DNA of 64,000 bases. Source: Nocardioides sp. GY 10127 (GTDB lineage Bacteria; Actinomycetota; Actinomycetes; Propionibacteriales; Nocardioidaceae). The notes below the pieces were generated by a model that searched no databases, was not told the origin of the DNA, and saw only the letters and a list, made by a program, of their open reading frames with translations. Position 1 is the first letter of the stretch; every line of letters begins with the position of its first letter. The DNA lies in contig NZ_STGL01000007.1 of NCBI RefSeq assembly GCF_004919085.1, positions 248,001-312,000 on the forward strand, read 5' to 3'. Positions 55,507-63,299 of this stretch are shown here, in pieces. A program made the position numbers and the translations under genes.

Positions 55507-55533
55507 GGGCTCTGAGGGCTCTGGGGGCTCTGA
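55498..55533. repeat. 9-bp tandem repeat at the pspAB stop
   Basis: GGGCTCTGA is repeated four times (third copy ends in G). The first copy contains the pspAB stop codon, so changes in repeat number would not alter the protein. Confidence 0.8.
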
Positions 55534-55718
55534 GCACCCGTCCCGGGCCGCCGGGCCCACCTGACGCGCCGGTGAGGAACCTGAGAGGCGGCTCACCGAC
55601 ACGCGTGGGATGCCATAGGTCTGCCACAGGAAGCCGCCACTGACGGCACAGTCCGTGACGTCAACCTTCTCGACGTCATCCCACCCCCCGGGGTGAGCAG
55701 AAGTCGAGAGGGAAGATC

Positions 55719-56891
55719 TTGCGTCCACGCCTGCCCCGGCGGCCCCGAACCCTGGTCGCCGTCGCAGTGGTGATCGTGCTCGTCGCAGCAGGAGGCATCG
55801 GCTACTGGCTGATGACCCGCGGCGACGACACGGCCTCCACCACCAGCACCGCCACGGTGTCGTCCCAGACCATCACCGAGACCGTCAGCTCCGACGGCAC
55901 CGTCGAGGCCCTGCACAGCCGCAGCGAGTCCTTCGAGGTCTCCGGGACCGTCACCAAGGTGACCGTCAAGGCCGGTGACAAGGTGAAGAAGGGCGACACC
56001 CTCGCCGTCGTGGACGACGAGTCCCTCGTCGCGGCCCTCAAGGCCGCCAAGGCCGAGCTCACCGCCGCGCGGACCCAGCTCTCCGACGACACCGACGACG
56101 GTGCCTCGTCCGTCCAGCTCGCCTCCGACCGGGCCTCCATCGTCACCGCGAAGGCCTCCGTCGCCGACGCGCGCACCTCGGTGAAGGACTCCGTGCTCAA
56201 GGCCGAGATCGCCGGCACCGTCACCACCGTCGGCATCGCCAAGGGCGACACGGTCGGCGACTCGTCCTCCTCCGGCACCGGCACCACGTCCGGCACGACC
56301 ACGTCGACCACCAGCGACTCCAGCTCGGGCACGATCGACATCGTCTCCACCGGCCTCTTCAAGGTCTCCGGCACGGTCTCGGCCTCCGACGCCGACTCGG
56401 TGAAGAAGGGCCTGCAGGCCGAGATCACGGTCTCCGGGGTCGACGACACCATCTACGGCACCGTCTCCTCGATCGGCCTCGTCGCGGAGACCGACGACTC
56501 GGGTGCGGCGGTCTTCCCGGTCGTCGTCACCGTCACCGGCAAGCAGCAGGACGTCTACGCGGGCACCTCCGCCACCATGGAGATCACGGTCTCCCAGCGC
56601 ACCGACGTCCTGACCGTCGACACCTCCGCCCTCTCCACCGACGACGACGGCAACACCTACGTCACGCTCCTCGTCGACGGCAAGGAGCAGCAGCAGACGG
56701 TGACCGTCGGCGAGACCTACGGCAGCACCACCGAGATCACCAAGGGCCTGTCCGAGGGTGACGAGGTCGTGGTCAGCGGCTTCAGCGCCCGTACCGCGAG
56801 CGGCGACACCAGCGGCAAGCAGGGCGGCATGCCGACCGACGGCTCCATGCCCGACATGAGCGGCGGCTTCCCGGGCGGGAGCCAGGGATGA
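55719..56891 (+). CDS. efflux periplasmic-adaptor-like protein (HlyD/MacA family), first adaptor
   Basis: 390 residues from a TTG with GAGAGGGAAG upstream. One N-terminal membrane helix (about 10-30), a lipoyl-like half (VSGTVTKVTVKAGDKVKKGDTL), a short helical hairpin (about 95-150), the other lipoyl half (VLKAEIAGTVTTVGIAKGDTV) and a beta-barrel with TDVLTVDTSALSTDDDG. The tail (about 365-390) is Gly/Met/Pro/Asp-rich (GGMPTDGSMPDMSGGF). It would bridge the ABC pump to extracellular partners. The stop overlaps the ATPase ATG. Confidence 0.88.
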   Translation: MRPRLPRRPRTLVAVAVVIVLVAAGGIGYWLMTRGDDTASTTSTATVSSQTITETVSSDGTVEALHSRSESFEVSGTVTKVTVKAGDKVKKGDTLAVVDDESLVAALKAAKAELTAARTQLSDDTDDGASSVQLASDRASIVTAKASVADARTSVKDSVLKAEIAGTVTTVGIAKGDTVGDSSSSGTGTTSGTTTSTTSDSSSGTIDIVSTGLFKVSGTVSASDADSVKKGLQAEITVSGVDDTIYGTVSSIGLVAETDDSGAAVFPVVVTVTGKQQDVYAGTSATMEITVSQRTDVLTVDTSALSTDDDGNTYVTLLVDGKEQQQTVTVGETYGSTTEITKGLSEGDEVVVSGFSARTASGDTSGKQGGMPTDGSMPDMSGGFPGGSQG

Positions 56892-57607
56892 CCGAGGTCC
56901 GCACCGCCAAGCCGATCATCGAGCTCGAGGGCATCCGGAAGACCTACACCTCCGGCAGCATCACCTTCGAGGCCCTCCGCGGCGTCGACACGAGCGTCGC
57001 CGAGGGCGAGTACGTCGCCGTGATCGGCCCCTCGGGCTCCGGCAAGTCGACCCTGATGAACATCCTCGGCTGCCTCGACAACCCCACCGAGGGCAGCTAC
57101 GTCCTCGCGGGCGAGGACGTGGCGTCGATGACCGAGACGCAGCTGGCCGAGGTCCGCAACAAGCGCATCGGCTTCGTCTTCCAGCAGTTCCACCTCCTCG
57201 CCGCGCAGTCGGCCTGGCGCAACGTCGAGCTCCCGCTGGTCTACGCCGGCGTGCCGAAGGCCGAGCGCAAGGAGCGCGCGATCGCCGCCCTCACCAAGGT
57301 GGGTCTGGGCGAGCGCGTGGAGAACAAGCCCGGCGAGCTCTCCGGTGGTCAGCAGCAGCGGGTGGCCGTGGCCCGTGCCCTGGTGACCGAGCCGGCCATG
57401 ATCCTCGCCGACGAGCCGACCGGAAACCTCGACTCGCGCTCGACCGACGACGTCCTCGGGCTCCTCGACGACCTGCACGGCGCCGGCCGCACCATCGTCC
57501 TCATCACCCACGAGGACGAGGTCGCCGCCCGCGCCCAGCGCAACCTGGTGATCCGCGACGGCCTCATCGTCACCGACACCCCGGTGGTGCGGGGGGTGTC
57601 CGCGTGA
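56888..57607 (+). CDS. MacB-type ABC transporter ATP-binding protein
   Basis: 239 residues; ATG overlaps the adaptor stop (ATGA). Walker A GPSGSGKST (about 47-55), Q-loop FVFQQFHLL, signature ELSGGQQQRVAVARAL, Walker B MILADEPTGNLD and the H-loop THEDEV are intact. The LGCLDNPTEG segment is typical of the MacB/LolD/FtsE class. It drives the permease encoded by the next gene, whose GTG overlaps its stop. Confidence 0.94.
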   Translation: MTEVRTAKPIIELEGIRKTYTSGSITFEALRGVDTSVAEGEYVAVIGPSGSGKSTLMNILGCLDNPTEGSYVLAGEDVASMTETQLAEVRNKRIGFVFQQFHLLAAQSAWRNVELPLVYAGVPKAERKERAIAALTKVGLGERVENKPGELSGGQQQRVAVARALVTEPAMILADEPTGNLDSRSTDDVLGLLDDLHGAGRTIVLITHEDEVAARAQRNLVIRDGLIVTDTPVVRGVSA

Positions 57608-58833
57608 ACTGGCGCGAGACCCTCCGGACGGCGTTCGAGGCCGTCCACGCCCACCGCATGCGCTCGATCCTCACCATGCTCGGCATCGTCATCGGCATCG
57701 CCTCGGTGATCCTCACCGTCGGCTTCGGCCAGGGCGCGAGGCAGGAGGTCCAGGACGAGATCAACTCGCTGGGCTCGAACCTGCTCATCGTCTCCCCGGG
57801 CAGCAGCACGGACGACTCGGGCACCCGCGGCGGCTTCGGCTCGGCGACCACGCTGACGCTGGCCGACGCGAACGCGATCGCCGACTCCGACGTCGTCCCC
57901 GACGCCGTCTCGGTCGCCCCCGTGACCTCGACCAGCCTCTCCGTCGTCGCCGGTGACACCAACTGGACGACCACGGTGATGGGCACGACCACCTCGTGGC
58001 TCGACGTCCGCACCCGGACCCTGGCCTCGGGCCGGTGGTTCACGGACTCCGAGGCCGAGAACGGCAGCAAGGTCGTCGTCCTGGGCTCCGACACGGCCAG
58101 CGAGCTGTTCAGCGGTCAGAGCCCGGTCGGCCAGACCGTGACGATCAACGGCACCACGCTCACCGTCATCGGCGTCCTGGACAGCTCCGGCTCGTCGTCC
58201 TCGGGCACGAGCGAGGACGACATGGCGGTGATGCCGCTCAGCACGGAGGCGGCCCTGACCGGCTCCACGTCGTCGGCGGTCTCGACCATCTACGTCGAGT
58301 GCGCGGACGCCGACGTCCTCAGCGCGGCCTACCAGGAGATCGACACGCTCCTGCTGACCCGGCACGACATCGCCAGCGGCGACGACGCCGACTTCTCCAT
58401 CGCCACCCAGGACAGCCTGGTCGACACCGCGAGCAGCACCAACGAGACGCTCAGCGTGCTGCTCACCGGCGTCGCGGCCATCTCGCTGCTCGTCGGCGGC
58501 ATCGGCGTCATGAACATCATGCTGGTCTCGGTCACCGAGCGCATCCGCGAGATCGGCCTCCGCAAGGCGCTGGGCGCCACCCCGCGGGTGATCGGCCAGC
58601 AGTTCCTCGCCGAGGCCTCGATCCTCGGGCTCGCCGGCGGACTCATCGGCATCGGCATCGGCGTCATCGGGTCGTGGATCCTCCCGCTGATCATCGACCA
58701 GCCCGTGACGCTCTCCTTCCTGGCCACCGCGGGCGCGCTCGGCGTCTCGCTCGCCCTGGGCGTCGGGTTCGGCGTCTACCCGGCCAGCCGGGCGGCGCGC
58801 CTCACGCCCATCGACGCCCTGCGCAGCGAGTGA
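57604..58833 (+). CDS. MacB-type ABC transporter permease
   Basis: 409 residues from a GTG overlapping the ATPase stop. First membrane helix at about 20-42 (SILTMLGIVIGIASVILTVG), a large extracytoplasmic MacB_PCD domain (about 50-260) and three C-terminal helices of the FtsX fold with the VTERIREIGLRKALGATPRV motif. This four-helix architecture is that of MacB-like exporters and mechanotransmission permeases. With the adaptors it may export a peptide, lipid or drug; the substrate is unknown. Confidence 0.93.
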   Translation: MNWRETLRTAFEAVHAHRMRSILTMLGIVIGIASVILTVGFGQGARQEVQDEINSLGSNLLIVSPGSSTDDSGTRGGFGSATTLTLADANAIADSDVVPDAVSVAPVTSTSLSVVAGDTNWTTTVMGTTTSWLDVRTRTLASGRWFTDSEAENGSKVVVLGSDTASELFSGQSPVGQTVTINGTTLTVIGVLDSSGSSSSGTSEDDMAVMPLSTEAALTGSTSSAVSTIYVECADADVLSAAYQEIDTLLLTRHDIASGDDADFSIATQDSLVDTASSTNETLSVLLTGVAAISLLVGGIGVMNIMLVSVTERIREIGLRKALGATPRVIGQQFLAEASILGLAGGLIGIGIGVIGSWILPLIIDQPVTLSFLATAGALGVSLALGVGFGVYPASRAARLTPIDALRSE

Positions 58834-58928
58834 CCGTGGACGAGCGGCGCACCAGCACCAGCAGCACTCCCAGCACCAGCACTGAGCCGGCCACCCGGTC
58901 GGCCCGTCGGCACCACCGAGAGGACACC

Positions 58929-59804
58929 ATGTCTCGCACCCCCCTCCGCACCCGCGCCACCGCCACCCGCGGGGTCGCCGCGCTCGCCTGCGCGACCCTC
59001 CTCGGGCTGGGCCTGGTCGCCTGCGGCTCCGACGACTCCTCGAGCAGCTCGGACAGCTCCTCGTCGAGCGCGTCCAGCGCGGCGCCCAGCGGCGGCGCGA
59101 TGGGCGGCGGCACCCCGGGCACCAGCGGCGTCATCGCCGCCATCTCCGGCAAGACCATGCAGGTGCAGAACGACACCGACGGCCAGGTGGCCGTGAGCTG
59201 GACCGGGTCGACGACGTTCACCCAGGAGGTCGACGGCTCGCTCTCGGACGTCACCAAGGGCTCCTGCGTCAGCGTGACCAGCGACGACGACAGCTCGTCG
59301 GACTCGGTCACCGCGTCCACGGTGTCCGTCACGGCGGCGGACGACGACGGCACCTGCTCGACCGGCATGGGCGGCGGCGGGGGCGGGATGCCGTCGGGCG
59401 ACGCCAGCGACATGCCCTCGGACATGGGCAGCATGCCGTCCGGTGACGCCAGCGACATGCCCTCCGACATGGCCAGCATGGGCGCCGGCGGCTTCGGCGG
59501 CGGCACCTCGGGCACGGTGACCGCGGTGAGCAGCTCCGGCTTCACCGTCGAGGTGACCTCCATGGACGGCAGCACCAGCACCGTGACGGTGAGCGTCGAC
59601 TCCGACACCACCTACACCACGGAGCAGGACGCCACGTCCTCCGCCCTCAAGACCGGCCTGTGCGTCTCCGCCCAGGGCGACAGCGACGACACCGGCGCCG
59701 TCACCGCCTCCTCGGTGGCCATCAGCGACCCGGACTCCGACGGCAACTGCTCCACCGGCTTCGGCGGGCGGGGCGGGATGCCCGGCAGCGGGGCCTCGTC
59801 GTGA
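58929..59804 (+). CDS. Met/Ser/Gly-rich DUF5666-like lipoprotein
   Basis: 291 residues; GAGAGGACACC lies directly before the ATG. A basic N-terminus and lipobox LVAC (Cys about 36) are followed by a Ser/Asp tract. Two DUF5666-like beta segments (about 70-145 and 195-280: GVIAAISGKTMQVQND, then GTVTAVSSSGFTVEVTS) flank a Met-rich repeat MPSGDASDMPSDMGSMPSGD-like region (about 157-183). It lies in the efflux operon between the permease and the second adaptor. The repeated SDM/PSD units could bind soft metals or simply be disordered. DUF5666 domains have no known activity. Confidence 0.8.
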   Translation: MSRTPLRTRATATRGVAALACATLLGLGLVACGSDDSSSSSDSSSSSASSAAPSGGAMGGGTPGTSGVIAAISGKTMQVQNDTDGQVAVSWTGSTTFTQEVDGSLSDVTKGSCVSVTSDDDSSSDSVTASTVSVTAADDDGTCSTGMGGGGGGMPSGDASDMPSDMGSMPSGDASDMPSDMASMGAGGFGGGTSGTVTAVSSSGFTVEVTSMDGSTSTVTVSVDSDTTYTTEQDATSSALKTGLCVSAQGDSDDTGAVTASSVAISDPDSDGNCSTGFGGRGGMPGSGASS

Positions 59805-61738
59805 GGCGCCCCAGCATCCACCTCCCGCGGCTGAGCCGCGCGGCCGTCGCCGGCCTGGCGCTCGTCGTCGTCGCCGGCGGCGGGGCGTGGGCCGCCTACG
59901 GGGACGACAGCGACACCACGGGCCACTACCGGACCGCCACGGCGACCACCGGCTCGGTCAAGGAGACGCTCGAGCTGAGCGGCACGCTGGAGCCGGCCGG
60001 TCGCTCCGACCTGAGCTTCTCGACCTCCGGCACCATCTCGAGGCTGAGCGTCAAGGTGGGCGACACCGTCGAGGCCGGCGAGGTCGTGGCGACGCTCGAC
60101 ACCAAGACGCTGCGCAACGCGGTCCAGACGGCGCGGGCTGCCCTGGCGCAGGCCCGGGCGCAGCTCGCCTCCGACAAGTCCTCGCAGAGCTCGACCGTGA
60201 GCGAGTCGGTGACCAGCACGTCGTCGAGCTCGACCAGCTCCTCGGGCAGCTCCTCGGGCAGCACCTCGGCCAGCGCGTCGGCGGCTCGGACGACGACCGG
60301 TGACGACAGCATCCAGCTGATGGCGTCCGTCACCACCGACGACGACCTCGACAGCCTGCGCGACGAGCTCGACCAGGCGCTGTCGGACCTCGAGGACCAG
60401 CAGGACGCGGTCACCCAGGCCGCGACGGACGAGGCGAGCGCGATGGCCACGGCCACGCAGGCGCTCGCCGACCAGCAGGACGTCTGCGCCGACGCGATCT
60501 CCGGCTCCTCGAGCGGGACCGACAGCGGGACCGACAGCGGCTCCTCGGGCAGCTCGACCGACTCCACCGCGGCGTGCAGCACGGCCCTCCAGACGGTCGC
60601 CGACGCCCAGCAGGCCGTCGCCGACGCCCAGGAGACGCTGTCCGACGCGCTCACCACGCTGTCGGACACGCTGACCGAGGCCATCGCGAACGTCGACGAC
60701 GCCACCGACGCGATCGACTCCGCCGACGACGACTCGTCCAGCTCCTCGGGGTCCAGCGGGTCCTCGGGCTCCAGCGGGTCCGGTGGCACGTCCGGGACCG
60801 ACATGGGCGGCTCGACGGGGACCTCGGGCTCGGACATGAGCGGCTCGGACATGAGCGGCTCCGACATGTCGGGCTCGGACATGAGCGGCTCGGACACCAG
60901 CGGCTCGACGGACATGAGCGGCTCCACCGGGATGAGCGGCTCCACCGACACCAGCGGCTCGACCAGCACCGACTCCTCGAGCAGCAGCACCTCGTCGTCC
61001 TCGACGACGGCGTCGGCCTCCACGCTGGCCAACGACGCCGCGAGCATCGCCTCGGCGAAGGTGGACCTCATCGACGCCCTCTCGGCCCTCCAGCAGGCCA
61101 CGATCACGGCACCGTTCTCCGGCACCGTCGTGGCCGTCGACGCCTCGAAGGGCGACTCGGTGACCTCCGGGACGACGGTGCTCACCGTGGTCGCGGCGAA
61201 GACGACGACCCTGACGGTGGACGCCGACACGGACGAGATCGAGGAGCTGTCGGTCGGCCAGAGCGCCGTCGTCACGCCGGTGGGCTCCACGAAGAAGTGG
61301 AAGGCGACCGTCACCCAGGTCAGCAGCGACCCGGACTCCGACGGCACCTACCCGGTCACGCTCACGTTGACCAAGAAGAACACGGGCCTGGCCACCGACC
61401 TGGCGGCCACTGCCGAGGTCACGGTGGCCACGGCCGAGGACGTCGTCACGGTCCCCGCGTCGGCGGTCGACCAGGGCTCCGTCACCGTCATCGACTCCGA
61501 CGGCGACGCCACGACGACGAAGGTCACCACCGGTGTCGTCGGCTCGACCGCGGTCGAGATCACCGACGGTGTCGACGCCGGCGACACGGTCGTCCTGGCC
61601 GACCTGGACGAGGCGCTGCCGGACTCCGACGAGAGCGACGACTCCTCCACCTCGGACTTCGGCTCAGGCAGCTTCCCCGGTGGCAGCGGCGGCGGGATGC
61701 CGTCCGGCGGCATGATGGGCGGCGGCCCGCCGTCCTGA
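59801..61738 (+). CDS. second HlyD-like adaptor with long Ser/Asp-rich insertion
   Basis: 645 residues from a GTG overlapping the lipoprotein stop (GTGA). After a membrane helix (about 10-28), the first lipoyl half (SGTISRLSVKVGDTVEAGEVV) is near 70-95. The region normally forming a coiled-coil hairpin is replaced by about 300 residues rich in Ser, Thr, Asp, Ala and Gly, with predicted short helices (DAQQAVADAQETL) and the repeat SGSDM at about 345-370. The second lipoyl half (ITAPFSGTVVAVDASKGDSV) is near 430-455, followed by barrel domains and a GGMPSGGMMGGG tail. About 150 residues longer than typical adaptors. Confidence 0.82.
   Translation: MRRPSIHLPRLSRAAVAGLALVVVAGGGAWAAYGDDSDTTGHYRTATATTGSVKETLELSGTLEPAGRSDLSFSTSGTISRLSVKVGDTVEAGEVVATLDTKTLRNAVQTARAALAQARAQLASDKSSQSSTVSESVTSTSSSSTSSSGSSSGSTSASASAARTTTGDDSIQLMASVTTDDDLDSLRDELDQALSDLEDQQDAVTQAATDEASAMATATQALADQQDVCADAISGSSSGTDSGTDSGSSGSSTDSTAACSTALQTVADAQQAVADAQETLSDALTTLSDTLTEAIANVDDATDAIDSADDDSSSSSGSSGSSGSSGSGGTSGTDMGGSTGTSGSDMSGSDMSGSDMSGSDMSGSDTSGSTDMSGSTGMSGSTDTSGSTSTDSSSSSTSSSSTTASASTLANDAASIASAKVDLIDALSALQQATITAPFSGTVVAVDASKGDSVTSGTTVLTVVAAKTTTLTVDADTDEIEELSVGQSAVVTPVGSTKKWKATVTQVSSDPDSDGTYPVTLTLTKKNTGLATDLAATAEVTVATAEDVVTVPASAVDQGSVTVIDSDGDATTTKVTTGVVGSTAVEITDGVDAGDTVVLADLDEALPDSDESDDSSTSDFGSGSFPGGSGGGMPSGGMMGGGPPS
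60831..60960 (+). repeat. 15-bp coding repeat (SGSDM) in the second adaptor
   Basis: AGCGGCTCGGACATG-like units are repeated six or more times, then change to SGST(D/G)M units, giving a Ser-Gly-Asp-Met run. Confidence 0.85.
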
Positions 61739-61766
61739 GCCGGTCGGCAGACGAGCACCACACCGT

Positions 61767-61794
61767 GGGGGCGGGTCCGGTCGGGCCCGCCCCC
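61767..61794 (+). terminator. efflux operon terminator
   Basis: 9-bp stem GGGGGCGGG / CCCGCCCCC, 28 bp after the last gene. The rest of the gap to 62001 shows only the ribosome site of the next gene. Confidence 0.7.
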
Positions 61795-62001
61795 GCGGCG
61801 TCCTGAGGACCTGGCGGTCCTGACCACCGCGTGATCTGGCTCGTATCCGCGACCGCTCGACCCGAGCACGCTCTACTGTGGACGGGGTTGTGTGCGCGCA
61901 CGTGCGCCGGCCGCTCCCCGACACCCCGATCCGCGCGTCTCCCCGAGGGCCCACCGCCCCGGGGCCGTCCACGCGGGCGCCTGCTCCCGACCGGAGGCAC
62001 C

Positions 62002-63246
62002 GTGACCACCACCGCCCACACCGCCGCGCCGGGCTCCCAGGACGTGGACGCGGCCAGGCTGGAGGCCGTCGAGCGGTACCACGTGCTGCTCGAGCCGCCC
62101 CGGGCCGACCTGCTGGCCCTGGTGGGGATCGCGGCCCAGGTCGCCCGTGTGCCGCTGGCCACGATCAACCTCATCACCGACACCGAGCAGCACCAGATCG
62201 CCGTGACCGGGTTCGAGGCGGCGATCTGCACCCGTTCGGACTCGATGTGCGCCGGGGTGCTGCACGAGCCCGAGCCGGTGATCGTCAGCGACGCCTCCCT
62301 CGACCCGCGGTTCGCCACCAACCCGTTCGTGACCGGCGAGCTCGGCGACGTCCGCTTCTACGCCACCCACCACCTGCGCACGCCCTCGGGCGTCACGATC
62401 GGGACGCTCTGCGTCTTCGACACCGTCCCCCGCAGCCTGGACGACGAGCAGGAGGCCGCGCTCCGCGAGCTGGCCGCCCGGGTGGTCGACGTCCTCGAGC
62501 TGGAGCTGCGCTCCCGTGACCTGGAGCGCTCGGTGCTGGCGCTGGAGCAGGCGCACGCCGAGCTTGAGCGCTCGAACGCCCAGCTCACCGCCTTCGCCGG
62601 CCAGGTCGCCCACGACCTGCGCAACCCGCTGAGCGCCATCTCCATGTCGCTGGACCTGCTGGACGAGGGGCTCACCGAGGACCCGCGGGTCGACCCCCAG
62701 GTCTCGGGCGAGCTGTCCTTCATCCTGCGTCGGGCCGCGAGCGGTGCGGGACGCATGCGCGTCCTCATCGACGACCTGCTGTCCTACGCCCGCCTCGGCG
62801 GTGACCTGCGGCGCGGACCGGTGGACCTGGGCGCGGTCGTGGCCGAGGTCCGGACGGACCTGGCGACCGCGCTGCACGGCGCCCGGGTGGAGGTCGGCCC
62901 GCTGCCCACGGTGCACGGCGACCGGTCGCAGCTGCGCGCGGTGCTCCAGAACCTGCTGGCCAACTCCGCGAAGTTCACCGCGCCCGGGCAGCCCGCCCGG
63001 ATCGAGGTGCACGCCGAGACGGGGGAGCGCACCGTCCGGCTCGAGGTCGTCGACCACGGCCTGGGCATCCCCGAGCAGGACCGCGCGCGGGTCTTCGAGC
63101 CGCTCGCGCGGGCGCACGAGGAGATCGCCGGCACCGGGATCGGGCTGGCCACCGTGCACCGCATCGTCGAGGCGCACCGCGGGGCGATCGGGATCACCGG
63201 CACCCCGGGCGGCGGCACGACGGTGTGGGTCGAGCTGCCCCGCTGA
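62002..63246 (+). CDS. soluble GAF-domain sensor histidine kinase
   Basis: 414 residues from a GTG with GGAGG 4 bp upstream. An N-terminal GAF domain (about 20-165: LLALVGIAAQVARVPLATIN ... GTLCVFDTVPR) is followed by a coiled coil (about 165-195). HisKA has His about 207 in VAHDLRNPLSAISMSLDLL. The ATPase domain has all boxes: N (VLQNLLANSAKF), G1 (DHGLGIP), F (FEPLAR) and G2 (GTGIGLATVHRIV). No membrane helix is present and no response regulator lies nearby, so it is an orphan cytosolic kinase sensing an unknown ligand or redox state. Confidence 0.9.
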   Translation: MTTTAHTAAPGSQDVDAARLEAVERYHVLLEPPRADLLALVGIAAQVARVPLATINLITDTEQHQIAVTGFEAAICTRSDSMCAGVLHEPEPVIVSDASLDPRFATNPFVTGELGDVRFYATHHLRTPSGVTIGTLCVFDTVPRSLDDEQEAALRELAARVVDVLELELRSRDLERSVLALEQAHAELERSNAQLTAFAGQVAHDLRNPLSAISMSLDLLDEGLTEDPRVDPQVSGELSFILRRAASGAGRMRVLIDDLLSYARLGGDLRRGPVDLGAVVAEVRTDLATALHGARVEVGPLPTVHGDRSQLRAVLQNLLANSAKFTAPGQPARIEVHAETGERTVRLEVVDHGLGIPEQDRARVFEPLARAHEEIAGTGIGLATVHRIVEAHRGAIGITGTPGGGTTVWVELPR

Positions 63247-63274
63247 CCTCCCCACCGGCCGGGCAGACCGGACC

Positions 63275-63290
63275 GGCCGGGAGCCCGGCC
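63275..63290. terminator. small bidirectional hairpin, kinase / nadA
   Basis: 7-bp stem GGCCGGG / CCCGGCC between convergent genes; weak on its own. Confidence 0.4.
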
Positions 63291-63299
63291 AGGACGGGC

